Part shown: one piece after another, positions 1 through 9,268 of the stretch | Layout of the letters: each line of letters begins with the position of its first letter | Numbering within the stretch: the first letter of the stretch is position 1 | DNA from: Streptomyces naganishii JCM 4654 | GTDB lineage: Bacteria; Actinomycetota; Actinomycetes; Streptomycetales; Streptomycetaceae | Direction of reading: 5' to 3' | Assembly (NCBI RefSeq): GCF_014650575.1 | Contig: NZ_BMVF01000007.1 | Location: 372,001 to 436,000, forward strand | DNA: 64,000 nucleotides | The notes under the pieces: generated by a model | Database searches by the model: none | Told to the model about the DNA's origin: nothing | The model's input: only the letters and a program-made list of their open reading frames with translations | Program-made: the position numbers and the translations under genes

Positions 1-973
1 TGACGAGGGTGAGGTTCTCGTCGCTGCGGGCCTTGAGGGAGGCGATACGGGCGTCGTGCAGCACGTTGAGCGAGCGGACGCCGTGGGCGTAGGAGCCGTT
101 GAGGCCCGCGCGGGCCAGGGTGTGCCCCGCGAGCAGCCAGGCCAGCACGATGAACGTGGCGGTGGTGGCGGCGACCAGGCCGTGGTTGAGCACCCTGTTG
201 GTGCGGTGGTAGTTGCGGCGCTGCGCCCAGGCGAGGGCGGCCAGGGCCACGACGCCGAGGGCTATGGCCGCCCAGGGGTACGGGGTCGCGTCCGCGTAGT
301 CCGAGCGCAGGCGCTCGTTCTCCTTCTGGTACAGGTCCTCGGCCGCCGGGAGCATCTGGTTCTGCATCGTGTCGTTGGCGGTGCGCAGGTAGGCGCCGCC
401 GACCGGGAACCCCTGGCGGTTGTTGGCGCGGGCGGACTCGACCAGGCCCTTGTAGCGGGGGAGGAGCTCGTTGAGCTTGGCGATGGTGGCCGCCGAGGGG
501 GAGCCGGGGTCGGAGTTGGCCGCGGCGGTGACGAGTTTGGCCGCGGCGGTGCGGATGTCCGTCTCGTAGCGGCTGCGGGTCGCCGTCGTCTCCTGGAGGC
601 CCGCCAGGTAGCCGCTGCTGGCCATGGTGTTGGCGTCGGCCAGGGAGCGGTAGATGTCGGCGGCGTCGGAGCTCAGGGGCTGGCTGCTGTGCAGGACGTC
701 GTCCGCGGCCGTGGCGCGGGACGTCGTCTGCCAGGCCGTCACCGCGCCGAAGGCGATGACCAGGACCGCCAGGACCGCGCCGATGGCGCGCAGGCGGCCC
801 GGTTCCGTGGTGGCGGCCGTGCGCAGGCGGTCGACGCCCTCCGCGAACGCCGTGCGGCGCGGGGGTGTTGGGGTGGTGGCGGCGGGGGGTGCGGGTGACT
901 GTTGCGGCGGGACGGCCGGCAGCGTGAGCACAGCTCGGTTGTCCGGTGGCGCCGCGCTGCTGTTCTGTGTCAC
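1..973 (-). CDS. GlnX-like integral membrane protein (3' end outside window)
   Basis: The visible 324 codons start at a GTG preceded by GGGGGAGG; an in-frame ATG at 988 is the alternative. A Pro/Ala-rich cytoplasmic head (about residues 1-60) is followed by a membrane helix (about 62-84), a roughly 140-residue helical extracytoplasmic domain, and two more membrane helices (about 225-245 and 255-280). A further extracytoplasmic segment runs off the window edge. This layout resembles actinobacterial GlnX, the membrane partner that in mycobacteria relays amino-acid binding by GlnH to the kinase PknG. That assignment is inference: neither glnH nor pknG is visible here, and they would lie beyond the edge. 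A perfect inverted repeat lies 28 bp upstream. Confidence 0.55.
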   Translation of the reverse strand, partial: MTQNSSAAPPDNRAVLTLPAVPPQQSPAPPAATTPTPPRRTAFAEGVDRLRTAATTEPGRLRAIGAVLAVLVIAFGAVTAWQTTSRATAADDVLHSSQPLSSDAADIYRSLADANTMASSGYLAGLQETTATRSRYETDIRTAAAKLVTAAANSDPGSPSAATIAKLNELLPRYKGLVESARANNRQGFPVGGAYLRTANDTMQNQMLPAAEDLYQKENERLRSDYADATPYPWAAIALGVVALAALAWAQRRNYHRTNRVLNHGLVAATTATFIVLAWLLAGHTLARAGLNGSYAHGVRSLNVLHDARIASLKARSDENLTLV

Positions 974-1000
974 TTCGACCTCCCCCATGGTCATCCGTCA

Positions 1001-1019
1001 CCGCCAGTATCGCTGGCGG
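1001..1019. promoter_or_regulatory. perfect 7-bp inverted repeat upstream of the GlnX-like gene
   Basis: CCGCCAG and CTGGCGG are separated by TATCG, 28 bp upstream of the GTG at 973. It could be an operator or a small mRNA hairpin. The rest of 974-1231 holds a GGGAATTCCC palindrome at 1074-1083 and nothing else I recognise. Confidence 0.35.
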
Positions 1020-1231
1020 CACCGACATCCGCACCGGGCTTGGCTGGATCTTGATCGGATCGCAGCTCCGGATGGGAATTCCCCTGCCATGAATACGCCG
1101 TGGGGGGTGGTTCGGTTCCCCGCGCGGGCGTGCGCGCCGGGGTGCGCCGGAGGCCGGGGCTGTGGCGCGCCCCCACGGCCCCTTCACGCCGCGGGCGGCC
1201 CTCCGTCGTGGGGGTCGCGATCCGTCCGTGT

Positions 1232-2200
1232 CTACTCGAAGTGGGTCCGCAGGCGCGCCTGTGCCTGTGGGGTGGAGCGGACGTGGTCCAGGCCCAGCAG
1301 GGCCGCTCCCAGTACCGGGCTCGCCGTCACCACTTGGGGGACCGCCTTGGGGGCCCGGGCTGCCAGGAGGTCGCGGATCGTGTCGTTCAGGGACGGGTGC
1401 TGGGCCGCCAGGACGCTGCCTCCCAGGAGGACCGGGGTCTCCTCGTTCAGGAGGTCCAGGCGGGTCAGGGCCACTGTGGCCATCGAGACGACCTCCTCGG
1501 CCAGACGGTCGATGATCCGGCGGGCGATGGGGTCGCCCTCCGCCGCCGTGGCGAACAGGACCGGGGTCAGTTCGTGGCGGCGGTCCTGGTCGATGCGGCC
1601 GAGGTGGAGGGCCTCGATGAGGGCGTACATGGTGGGCAGGCCGAAGTGGGCGGGCAGGGTGCCGGCCAGGGTGGTGGCCGGGCCGCGGCCGTCCTCCGCG
1701 CGGGCCGCGTGCCACAACGCCTCCTCGGCCAAGGCCCAGCCGCCGCCCCAGTCGCCGGAGATGCGGCCCAGGGCCGGGAAGCGGGCGGTGCGGCCGTCGG
1801 GGCGCATGCCCACGCAGTTGATGCCGGCGCCGCAGACCACGGCGACGCCGCGCGGTTCGGCCACGCCTGCCCGCAGGATGGCGAAGGTGTCGTTGCGGAC
1901 CTGGGTCGTCGTGCCCCACGCGCGCGCGTGCAGGGCCGCTGCCAGTTGCTCTTCCTCGACGGGCAGGTCGGCGTTGGCCAGGCAGGCGGAGACATGAGTG
2001 ACGGAGGTCAGGCCGGCGGAGGCCAGGGCGCGGGCGGTGGCCTCGGCGAGGGTGTCCACCGCCTTCCGGATGCCCACCGCCGGGGGGCGGAAGCCGGCTC
2101 CGCGGGCCGTGGCGAGGACGTCTCCGTCGGACGTCACGACCGCCACGTCGGTCTTGCTGTTGCCCGCGTCGATGGCGAGGACGCTTGCGGTCAGGCCCAC
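1232..2200 (-). CDS. csnK: CsnK, GlcN/GlcNAc-type sugar kinase (BadF/BadG ATPase family)
   Basis: A 322-residue kinase of the BadF/BadG/BcrA fold. The N-terminal phosphate-binding motif IDAGNSKTDVAV is at about residues 9-20, with GAGINCVG near 124 and GDWGGGWAL near 149, as in N-acetylglucosamine kinases. It is the last gene of the csn operon, and its GTG start lies inside the end of csnH (10-bp overlap), so it is probably translationally coupled. In S. coelicolor the same position (SCO2662) is CsnK, proposed to phosphorylate glucosamine released from imported chitosan oligosaccharides. Substrate is inferred from context. Confidence 0.85.
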   Translation of the reverse strand: MGLTASVLAIDAGNSKTDVAVVTSDGDVLATARGAGFRPPAVGIRKAVDTLAEATARALASAGLTSVTHVSACLANADLPVEEEQLAAALHARAWGTTTQVRNDTFAILRAGVAEPRGVAVVCGAGINCVGMRPDGRTARFPALGRISGDWGGGWALAEEALWHAARAEDGRGPATTLAGTLPAHFGLPTMYALIEALHLGRIDQDRRHELTPVLFATAAEGDPIARRIIDRLAEEVVSMATVALTRLDLLNEETPVLLGGSVLAAQHPSLNDTIRDLLAARAPKAVPQVVTASPVLGAALLGLDHVRSTPQAQARLRTHFE

Positions 2201-3456
2201 GCGAGGTGCTCCCGGTTGTGCGCGATCAGCTGGTCGGTGAGGGTCTCGGCATACTCGTACTGGCCGACGAGGGGGTGGGCGAGCAGGGCGCGGAAGACGC
2301 GGTCCCGGCCGCCGCGCACGGCCGCCTTGAGGGCCAGGTCCTCGTACGCCGTCACGTTCGCCGTCAGGCCCGCGTGGAGGGGGTCGACGGGGGCCACGGG
2401 CAGGGGGGTGGCGCCCTTGGGGCCGACCGCCGCCTGGACCTCGATCACCGCGTCGTCGGGCAGGAAGGGCAGGGTGCCGCGGTTGTACGTGTTGACCACC
2501 TGGTAAGGGCTTCCTCCGCCGCCCAGGAGGGCCGCCGCCAGGTCCACGGCCGCCTCGGAGTAGTAGGCGCCGCCGCGCTTGGCGAGCAGAGCCGGCTTCT
2601 CGTCCAGGGCCGGGTCGCCGTACATCGTCAGCAGTTCGCGCTCCATCGCGGCCACTTCCTCGGCGCGGGAGGGCTTCGTGCGCTGCTCGGCCACGACCTC
2701 GTCGTGGGCGTAGTAGTAGCGCAGGTAGTAGGAGGGGACGACGCCCAGGCGGTCCAGGAGGACGCGCGGGAGGCTGAGGTCACCGGCGATCGCGTCGCCG
2801 TGTTCGGCCAGGAGCTTGGGCAGGACGTCATCGCCCTCGGGGCCGCCCAGGCGCACCCCCGTCTCCCAGGTGAGGTGGTTGAGGCCCACGTGGTCCAGGT
2901 GGACGTCGACGGGCGCGACGCCCAGCAGGGCGGCGAACTTGCGCTGGAAGCCGATCGCCACGTTGCACAGGCCGACCGCCCGGTGGCCGGCCTGGAGCAG
3001 GGCGCGGGTGACGATGCCGACCGGGTTGGTGAAGTCGATGATCCAGGCGTCCGGGTTGGCGCGGCGGACGCGTTCGGCGATGTCCAGGACCACCGGGACC
3101 GTGCGCAGTGCCTTGGCCAGTCCGCCCGCGCCGGTGGTCTCCTGGCCGACGCAGCCGCAGTCCAGCGGCCAGGTCTCGTCCTGCTGCCGTGCCGCCTGGC
3201 CGCCGACGCGGAGCTGGAGCAGCACGGCGTCGGCGCCGTCGACGGCCGCGTCCAGGTCGGAGGTGGTGACGATACGCCCGTCGTGGCCCTGGCGGGCGAA
3301 GATGCGGCGGCCCAGCCCGCCGACCAGCTCCAGCCGGTCGGCCGCCGGGTCGGCGAGGACCAGTTCCCCGATGGGCAGGGTGTCCCTGAGGCGGGCGAAG
3401 CCGTCGATGAGTTCGGGGGTGTAGGTCGAGCCGCCGCCGACCACGGTGAGTTTCAT
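2191..3456 (-). CDS. csnH: CsnH, NAD-dependent GH4 glycosidase
   Basis: A 421-residue GH4 family hydrolase. The N-terminal dinucleotide-binding segment VVGGGSTYTPELIDGF is at residues 5-20. The GH4 metal-binding Cys (GLCNVAIG, about 169-176) and His (GLNHLTW, about 199) are both present. GH4 enzymes cleave glycosides by NAD+- and Mn2+-dependent redox-elimination chemistry and often act on 6-phosphosugars. Here the likely substrate is an imported glucosamine oligosaccharide, by analogy with S. coelicolor SCO2661. The ATG is 2 nt after the csnG stop, with GGGAT as ribosome binding site inside the csnG end. Overlap with csnK indicates tight operon organisation. Confidence 0.85.
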   Translation of the reverse strand: MKLTVVGGGSTYTPELIDGFARLRDTLPIGELVLADPAADRLELVGGLGRRIFARQGHDGRIVTTSDLDAAVDGADAVLLQLRVGGQAARQQDETWPLDCGCVGQETTGAGGLAKALRTVPVVLDIAERVRRANPDAWIIDFTNPVGIVTRALLQAGHRAVGLCNVAIGFQRKFAALLGVAPVDVHLDHVGLNHLTWETGVRLGGPEGDDVLPKLLAEHGDAIAGDLSLPRVLLDRLGVVPSYYLRYYYAHDEVVAEQRTKPSRAEEVAAMERELLTMYGDPALDEKPALLAKRGGAYYSEAAVDLAAALLGGGGSPYQVVNTYNRGTLPFLPDDAVIEVQAAVGPKGATPLPVAPVDPLHAGLTANVTAYEDLALKAAVRGGRDRVFRALLAHPLVGQYEYAETLTDQLIAHNREHLAWA

Positions 3457-3458
3457 CT

Positions 3459-4352
3459 TTATCCCTTTACTCCAGTGAGCGTGACGCCCTCGACGAACGC
3501 CTTCTGGGCGAAGAAGAACACGAGGATCACGGGGGCCATGACCAGCACGGTGGCGGCCATGGTGAGGTTCCAGTCGGTGTGGTGGGCCCCCTTGAACGAC
3601 TCCAGGCCGTACGACAGGGTCCAGGCGCCCGGGTTCTCCGAGGCGTAGATCTGGGGGCCGAAGTAGTCGTTCCAGGCGTAGAAGAACTGGAAGAGGGCGA
3701 CCGCCGCGATGCCCGGCCTGGCCATCGGCAGGACGACCCTGACCAGGGTGCGCAGCTCGCCGCAGCCGTCCACGCGGGCCGCGTCCAGGTACTCGTTGGG
3801 GATCGTCATCAGGAACTGGCGCAGCAGGAAGACGGAGAACGCGTCGCCGAACGCCATCGGGATGATCAGCGGCCACAGCGTGCCGGACAGGTCCAGCTGC
3901 TTCGCCCAGAACAGGTACATCGGAATGATGACCACCTGCGGGGGCAGCATCATCATCGAGATCACCAGCATGAGTGACAGGTTGCGGCCCCGGAAGCGGA
4001 ACTTGGCGAGCGCGTACGCCACCGGGACGGAGGACGCGACCGTCAGGACGGTGCCGAGGCCGGCGTAGATCAGCGTGTTCTTCCACCAGGTGAGGAAGCC
4101 CGGGGTGTCGAAGACCTGGCGGTAGTTGGACCACTCCCAGGTGTGCGGGATCAGGTCGCGGCTGAGCGCCTGGCTGTCGCTCATCAGGGAGGTGAGGAAC
4201 ACGAAGACGAAGGGCAGGGCGAAGAAGAGGGCGGCGGCCACGCCGAGGGAGTGGACCGCGATCCACTGAAGGACCGCCCTGCGGCGCGCGGTGCGTTCGG
4301 CGGGGGAGACCGGCGCCTTCAACGAGACCGGTTTGTCGAGCACTTGGGTCAT
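3459..4352 (-). CDS. csnG: CsnG, ABC sugar permease (MalG type)
   Basis: A 297-residue carbohydrate ABC transporter permease with six predicted membrane helices. The cytoplasmic EAA loop reads EYLDAARVDGCGELRTLV (about residues 190-207), where the ATPase docks. It pairs with CsnF and the lipoprotein CsnE. No ATPase gene is in the operon, so the shared Streptomyces ATPase MsiK, encoded elsewhere, probably energises it, as for other CUT1 sugar importers of the genus. The ATG lies 2 nt downstream of the csnF stop. Confidence 0.85.
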   Translation of the reverse strand: MTQVLDKPVSLKAPVSPAERTARRRAVLQWIAVHSLGVAAALFFALPFVFVFLTSLMSDSQALSRDLIPHTWEWSNYRQVFDTPGFLTWWKNTLIYAGLGTVLTVASSVPVAYALAKFRFRGRNLSLMLVISMMMLPPQVVIIPMYLFWAKQLDLSGTLWPLIIPMAFGDAFSVFLLRQFLMTIPNEYLDAARVDGCGELRTLVRVVLPMARPGIAAVALFQFFYAWNDYFGPQIYASENPGAWTLSYGLESFKGAHHTDWNLTMAATVLVMAPVILVFFFAQKAFVEGVTLTGVKG

Positions 4353-4354
4353 CG

Positions 4355-5332
4355 TCAGTCACCTGCCTGGATGAGACCGCCCCGGCGCCGCATGAGGAAC
4401 GCGGTGAACACCATCGACAGGGCGAAGAGGACGAGTGCCACCACGCAGGCGGAGCCGTAGTCGAAGCGCTGGAAGCCGAGGTTGTAGACGAGCTGGGGGA
4501 GGGTGAGCGTGGACTTGTCCGGGTAGCCGGGCTCGAACTGGGTGCCGGCGCCCTGGATCACGCCGGAGGCGACCTTCCCGGCGATCAACGGCTGGGTGTA
4601 GTACTGCATCGTCTGGATCACGCCGGTGACCACGGCGAACATCACGATCGGGGAGATGTTCGGCAGGGTGACGTAGCGGAACCGCTGCCAGGGCGAGGCG
4701 CCGTCCAGTTCGGCCGCCTCGTACTGCTCGGTGGGCACGTCGAGGAGCGCGGCCATGAAGATGACCATCAGGTCGCCGACGCCCCACAGCGCGAGCAGGG
4801 TCAGCGCGGGCTTGGACCAGGTGGGGTCGTTGAACCAGCCGGGGGCCGGGATGCCGGTCTTCTCCAGCAGGGAGTTGACGGGGCCCGTGCCGGGGTTGAG
4901 CAGGAAGGCGAAGGCCATGGTCGCCGCGACCGGCGGGGCGAGGTAGGGCAGGTAGAAGAGGGTGCGGAAGACGCCCGTACCCGTCTTGATCTTGGTGATC
5001 AGCATGCCGACGCCGAGGCCGAAGAGCACCCGCAGGGTGACCATGACGACGACCAGCCACAGGGTGTTGCGCAGGGCGGGCCAGAACAGCGGGTAGTTCT
5101 CGAAGACGTAGGTCCAGTTCTTCGTCCCGCTCCAGGTCGGCGGCTTGAAGCCGTCGTAGTGCATGAACGAGAAGTAGACGGTCGAGGCCAGCGGGTAGGC
5201 GAAGAAGACCGCGAAGCCGATCAGCCCCGGGGACATGAAGGCCAGCGTCTTCAGCGCCGAGCGGCGGCGCTTGGCGGCGAGGCCCGCGGGCCTCGCCGCG
5301 GCGGCGGGCGTGGAGGTGGTCAGGGTGCTCAT
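4355..5332 (-). CDS. csnF: CsnF, ABC sugar permease (MalF type)
   Basis: A 325-residue permease with a Thr/Ala-rich cytoplasmic tail, six predicted membrane helices and an EAA loop EQYEAAELDGASPWQRFRY (about residues 200-218). It forms the channel with CsnG for uptake of glucosamine oligosaccharides delivered by CsnE. The gene starts 4 nt after the csnE stop and ends 2 nt before csnG. Family and position match SCO2659 of S. coelicolor. Confidence 0.85.
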   Translation of the reverse strand: MSTLTTSTPAAAARPAGLAAKRRRSALKTLAFMSPGLIGFAVFFAYPLASTVYFSFMHYDGFKPPTWSGTKNWTYVFENYPLFWPALRNTLWLVVVMVTLRVLFGLGVGMLITKIKTGTGVFRTLFYLPYLAPPVAATMAFAFLLNPGTGPVNSLLEKTGIPAPGWFNDPTWSKPALTLLALWGVGDLMVIFMAALLDVPTEQYEAAELDGASPWQRFRYVTLPNISPIVMFAVVTGVIQTMQYYTQPLIAGKVASGVIQGAGTQFEPGYPDKSTLTLPQLVYNLGFQRFDYGSACVVALVLFALSMVFTAFLMRRRGGLIQAGD

Positions 5333-5336
5333 CGCG

Positions 5337-6674
5337 CTACTTCGCCTGCGCGATGTCCGTGTCGATCTGGCGGGCCGTCCTCGCCAGGCCCGCCTTGAGG
5401 TCCTTCTCCTTGCCGCTCTCGTAGTCGTAGCCGAACTGCTGGATCGTCACCAGGTACTGGCCGCCGTTGATGGAGGCCGGGCTGGTGGTCGAGTTCGGGT
5501 TGGCCGCGATGTCCAGGAAGGTCTTGAAGCGGGGGTCGTACTTCAGCTTCGGCGACTTCAGGGCGGCGAGCGTGGAGGGCACGTTGTGGATGTCGTTGGC
5601 GAAGCCGACGACGGCGTCGGTGTCCGTGGTGATGTACTTGACGAACTCCCAGGCCGCGTTCTGCTTGTGGCTGGTGGCGGCGATGCCGGCGACGGTGCCG
5701 GTGATGTATCCCTTGCCGTACTGGTCCGCCTGGTCGTCGGGGACCGGCAGCGGGGCGACGCCGATGTCGAACTTCGGCTTGGCGTCCACCGCCATGCCCA
5801 GCCGCCACTCGCCGTCGAGCTGCATGGCCACCTGGCCGGTGTGGAAGGGGTGCTTGGGGCCCCACTCGTCGCCCAGCGTGGCGCGGTACCTCTCCAGCTT
5901 CTGGAAGCCGCCGAGCTCGTCGACCAGCTTCTTCTGGAGGGTGAAGCCCTTCTCGAAGGCCGGGTCCCTGGCGACGTCCGACTTGCCGCCGGGGCCGAAG
6001 TAGGTCGGCGAGAACTGCGCGAAGTAGTGCTCGGTCGTCGTCTCCCAGCCGTGGTAGTCCGGCATGAAGCCGAGCTGCCGGTAGCCGTCGCCCTGCGGGA
6101 TCGTCAGCTTCTTGGCGTCCGCCTCGAACTCCGACCACGTCTTCGGCGGGTTCTTGATGCCGGCCTTCGCGAAGGCGGTCTTGTTGTAGTACAGGCCGTA
6201 GGCGTCGCCCAGCAGCGGCACCGTGCAGCGGTCGCCGTCGAACTGGGTGTACTCGTTCATCGCCTTGGGGAACGTGGCCTGCGCATCGATGCCTGCCTTC
6301 TTGAAGAAGGGGTTGAGGTCGATCAGCGCGCCCGAGGAGCAGAACTTGCCCACGTTGTTCGTGGTGAAGGAGGAGATCACGTCCGGCGCCTTGTCACCGC
6401 CCGTGCGCAGCGCCTGGTTGATCTTGTCGTCGGTCATGTTGCCGACGACGTTCACGTGGATGTTGGGGTGCGCGTGTTCGAAGCCGGCGATCAGCGACTT
6501 CACGGCCGCGACCTCGTTCGGCGCGCTCCAGGCGTGCCAGAAGTTGATCGCCGTCTCCTTGGAGGCGTCGTCGTTCGCGCCCGAGTTCGACTGGCCGGTA
6601 CAGGCCGTGGCGAAGAGCGCTATGGAGGCGGAGGCGGCGAGAGCGATGGCCGCTTTCCGGGACACTTCGGGCAT
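5337..6674 (-). CDS. csnE: CsnE, extracellular solute-binding lipoprotein
   Basis: A 445-residue family 1 sugar-binding protein. The first 25 residues form a lipoprotein signal ending in FATAC, with Cys25 the likely lipidated residue after cleavage. The mature part starts with a Ser/Asn-rich linker, then the two-lobe fold with INFWHAWSAPNE and the typical W-rich regions. In S. coelicolor the orthologue SCO2658 binds chitosan-derived oligosaccharides. The ATG at 6674 has a GGGAGAT ribosome binding site. About 67 bp separate it from csnR; I see no terminator in that gap, so both genes are probably co-transcribed. Confidence 0.87.
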   Translation of the reverse strand: MPEVSRKAAIALAASASIALFATACTGQSNSGANDDASKETAINFWHAWSAPNEVAAVKSLIAGFEHAHPNIHVNVVGNMTDDKINQALRTGGDKAPDVISSFTTNNVGKFCSSGALIDLNPFFKKAGIDAQATFPKAMNEYTQFDGDRCTVPLLGDAYGLYYNKTAFAKAGIKNPPKTWSEFEADAKKLTIPQGDGYRQLGFMPDYHGWETTTEHYFAQFSPTYFGPGGKSDVARDPAFEKGFTLQKKLVDELGGFQKLERYRATLGDEWGPKHPFHTGQVAMQLDGEWRLGMAVDAKPKFDIGVAPLPVPDDQADQYGKGYITGTVAGIAATSHKQNAAWEFVKYITTDTDAVVGFANDIHNVPSTLAALKSPKLKYDPRFKTFLDIAANPNSTTSPASINGGQYLVTIQQFGYDYESGKEKDLKAGLARTARQIDTDIAQAK

Positions 6675-6741
6675 GGCTGGATCTCCCTGGGACGGGCGGG
6701 GGTCGGACGAGGGGAGTTCTGGGTACGGCAGGGCGGGGCGG

Positions 6742-7953
6742 TCAGCGCGAGGTGTCGAAGACCTCGTCGCGGGTGGCGGCGAGCGCGCTCTCCAGCGCGC
6801 CGCGCAGCACGGGGTGTTCGGTCACGTCGCCGACCACCAGGTGCGGCCGGGAGGCGGCGAGCTCCTCCAGTTCGGCCTGGACGAGGGCGCGCAGCACCTC
6901 GCCGCCGGCGGTGAGCGCGGCGCCGCTGAGGACGACGAGTTCGGGGTCGAGGACGGAGACGAGGGAGGCCAGACCGGTGGCGAGCCGGGTGGCGTACGTC
7001 GTCAGCAGGGTGCGGTGGGGGCCGCTCGCGTGGTCGGCGGCGCGGGCGACGAGTTCGGCGGCGGCCTCGGCGTGCGGCCCGCCGGGCACGTCGGTGATGC
7101 CCAGGTCGCGGGCGAGCGCGGGCAGCGCCTGGGAGCCGGCCAGCTCCTGGTAGCCGCCGCTGTTGGCCTTGGTGACCTGGCGGACCAGCGGGGCCCCGGG
7201 CACCGGCAGGAAGCCGACCTCGCCGGCGCCGCCGGTCCAGCCGCGGTGCAGCCGGCCGCCGAGCACCAGCGCGGCGCCCAGGCCCTCCTGGTTCCACAGC
7301 AGGACGAAGTCCTGGTGGCCGCGGGCCGCGCCGAGGCGCTGCTCGGCTATCGCGACGAGGTTGACGTCGTTCTCGTACTCCACCGGCATCGGCAGGGCGG
7401 CGGCCAGCTCCTCCAGGATGGTGGGGGAGTGCCAGCCGGGCAGGTGGGAGGCGTAGCGCAGCCGGCCGGTGCCGGGGTCGAACGCGCCCGGGGTGCCGAT
7501 GACCACGCGGTGCAGGTCGGCCCGGGCGAGGCCGGCCGCCTTCACCGCGCCGTCGAGGGCGTCGGCGACCTGCCGTACGACGGGCTGGGAGGGGTGCCGG
7601 CCGGGGGTCGGCAGCTCGTACTCGCCGACCGTGCGGCCGGTGATGTCGGCGACGGCGGCGCGGATGCGGTACGGGTTGACGTCGAGGCCGGCGGCGTGGG
7701 CTGCGGCCGGGTTGATCGCGTACAGCTGGGCGTTGGGGCCCGGCCTGCCCTCGCTGGTCCCGGTGGCCAGCACCAGGCCGGCGGCTTCCAGTCGGGCCAG
7801 GAGCTGCGAGGCGGTCGGCTTGGACAGGCCGGTGAGCTTGCCGATCCGGGTGCGCGACAGCGGGCCGTGCTCCAGCAGGAGGTCCAGGGCGGCCCGGTCG
7901 TTCATGGCGCGCAGGACGCGCGGGGTGCCCGGCGTGCCGGCGGTTCCTGCCAT
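6742..7953 (-). CDS. csnR: CsnR, ROK-family repressor of chitosan-oligosaccharide genes
   Basis: A 403-residue ROK regulator. The winged helix-turn-helix is at about residues 15-75 (ALDLLLEHGPLSRTRIGKL, then TASQLLARLEAAGL) and the sugar-kinase-like ROK domain follows. The Cys-rich zinc motif (CxCGxxGCxE) of many ROK proteins is absent; the GE(I/V)G segment is present as AGEVGF. I chose the ATG at 7953, where the conserved HTH region begins; in-frame starts at 7996 (ATG) and 8013 (GTG) are possible. An operator lies 96 bp upstream. In S. coelicolor CsnR represses this operon and the chitosanase gene and is released by chitosan oligomers. Confidence 0.87.
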   Translation of the reverse strand: MAGTAGTPGTPRVLRAMNDRAALDLLLEHGPLSRTRIGKLTGLSKPTASQLLARLEAAGLVLATGTSEGRPGPNAQLYAINPAAAHAAGLDVNPYRIRAAVADITGRTVGEYELPTPGRHPSQPVVRQVADALDGAVKAAGLARADLHRVVIGTPGAFDPGTGRLRYASHLPGWHSPTILEELAAALPMPVEYENDVNLVAIAEQRLGAARGHQDFVLLWNQEGLGAALVLGGRLHRGWTGGAGEVGFLPVPGAPLVRQVTKANSGGYQELAGSQALPALARDLGITDVPGGPHAEAAAELVARAADHASGPHRTLLTTYATRLATGLASLVSVLDPELVVLSGAALTAGGEVLRALVQAELEELAASRPHLVVGDVTEHPVLRGALESALAATRDEVFDTSR

Positions 7954-8048
7954 GCCTCTTTGCCACCTGCCCTTCGGGTGCCAGCTTCCCAGCATGATCG
8001 CCCGGAAGTCCACGGCGGGGTGCGCCGGATCCCTGCGGAGATCACTGT

Positions 8049-8063
8049 TAGGAAGGTTTCCTA
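8049..8063. promoter_or_regulatory. CsnR operator
   Basis: TAGGAAGGTTTCCTA is a perfect 6-bp inverted repeat (TAGGAA/TTCCTA) around GGT. It fits the published ROK/CsnR boxes upstream of csnR and chitosanase genes as I remember them. It lies just upstream of csnR, so the operon is probably autorepressed. Confidence 0.75.
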
Positions 8064-8112
8064 TTCAGGTGGGAGGAACGTAAGCCCCGGACGAAGCGGG
8101 CGTCAATAGAGA

Positions 8113-8150
8113 GCGCCCCCGGGGCAACGCAGTCGTTACCTCGGGGGCGC
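8113..8150. terminator. hairpin terminator downstream of mscS
   Basis: The arms GCGCCCCCG (8113-8121) and CGGGGGCGC (8142-8150) are extended inward by GG/CC and AACG/CGTT with two mismatches. It sits between the mscS stop and the csnR promoter region. Confidence 0.75.
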
Positions 8151-8167
8151 GGAAGCGGACGGTCCGC

Positions 8168-9268
8168 CTACTGCTTGGGGACGGGGCGCTGCGGAACGAT
8201 CGGGGCGGCGGCCTCCGCCTGCGGGGAGGCCGAGTTGGAGAACGCCGAGGGGGCCGCGACCGCCGCGGACGGATCGGGCGCCGGGTCCTCCTCCGGCGTC
8301 GCCGTGGCGCCGCCCACGATGGGGATGTCGGCCGCGTCGAAGGCCCGCTTGATGCGCCAGCGCAGCTCGCGCTCCACCGCGGCGGACTTGCCCGGCATGG
8401 TCCGCGCGGACACCCGTACGACCATCGAGTCGATCAGCACGCTGTCCAGGCCGAGCACCTCGACGGGGCTCCACAGGAGCTCGTTCCAGGGCTCCTCCTT
8501 GCTCATCTTCTCGGCGACCTCGTCGAGGGTGGCCTTCATCCGGTCCAGGTCCTCGTCCGCCCTCACGGTGACGTCGACACCGGCCGTGGCCCAGCCCTGG
8601 GACAGGTTGCCGATGCGCTTGACCTCGCCGTTGCGCACGTACCAGATCGCGCCGTTGTCGCCGCGCAGCTTGGTCACCCGCAGGCCGACCTCGATCACCT
8701 CGCCGGAGGCCACGCCCGCGTCGATCGTGTCGCCGACGCCGTACTGGTCCTCCAGGATCATGAACACGCCGGAGAGGAAGTCCGTGACCAGGTTGCGGGC
8801 GCCGAAACCGATCGCCACGCCCGCCACGCCGGCCGAGGCGAGCAGCGGGGCGAGGTTGATCTGGAAGGTGGCCAGCACCATCAGGGCGGCCGTGCCGAGG
8901 ATCACGAAGCTCGCCACCGAGCGCAGCACCGAGCCGATCGCGGCGGCCCGCTGCCGGCGGCGCTCGGCGTTGACCAGCAGACCGCCCAGCGCGGTGCCGT
9001 CCACCGCCTGGACCGTACGGGTCATGCGGTCGATGAGCTTGGTGATCGCCCGTCGGACCACGACTCTCAGGACGCCCGCGATCACCAGGATCAGCAGGAC
9101 CCGCAGGCCGATCGCCAGCCAGGTCGACCAGTTCTGCTCGACCCAGCTCGCGGCCTGGTTCGCGCTCTGCTGGGCGTCCTGGAGCGTGGGGACCGTCACC
9201 GTGGCCGACCCCGAGGGGGACGGCGAGGGGGACGGGCCGGCGGCCAGTAGGACGGCGGGCAAGGACAC
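8168..9268 (-). CDS. MscS-family mechanosensitive ion channel
   Basis: 366 residues. A short extracytoplasmic N-terminus is followed by two to three membrane helices (about 50-75, 115-140, 145-165). The pore-lining helix contains the small-residue pattern ASAGVAGVAIGFGARNLVTDFLSG (quoted in two parts: ASAGVAGVAIGFGA, RNLVTDFLSG), then the MscS beta domain with EDQYGVGDTID and a Pro/Ala-rich C-terminal tail. The protein opens under membrane tension to release solutes on hypo-osmotic shock. The GTG start has GGAGG 8 nt upstream. It appears monocistronic. Confidence 0.87.
   Translation of the reverse strand: MSLPAVLLAAGPSPSPSPSGSATVTVPTLQDAQQSANQAASWVEQNWSTWLAIGLRVLLILVIAGVLRVVVRRAITKLIDRMTRTVQAVDGTALGGLLVNAERRRQRAAAIGSVLRSVASFVILGTAALMVLATFQINLAPLLASAGVAGVAIGFGARNLVTDFLSGVFMILEDQYGVGDTIDAGVASGEVIEVGLRVTKLRGDNGAIWYVRNGEVKRIGNLSQGWATAGVDVTVRADEDLDRMKATLDEVAEKMSKEEPWNELLWSPVEVLGLDSVLIDSMVVRVSARTMPGKSAAVERELRWRIKRAFDAADIPIVGGATATPEEDPAPDPSAAVAAPSAFSNSASPQAEAAAPIVPQRPVPKQ

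Noticed and set aside
2191..4362. 723-codon frame that would fuse csnG shadow sequence to csnH
   Set aside because: The GH4 protein begins at ATG 3456 with MKLTVVGGGS; the upstream part is csnG read in the wrong frame.
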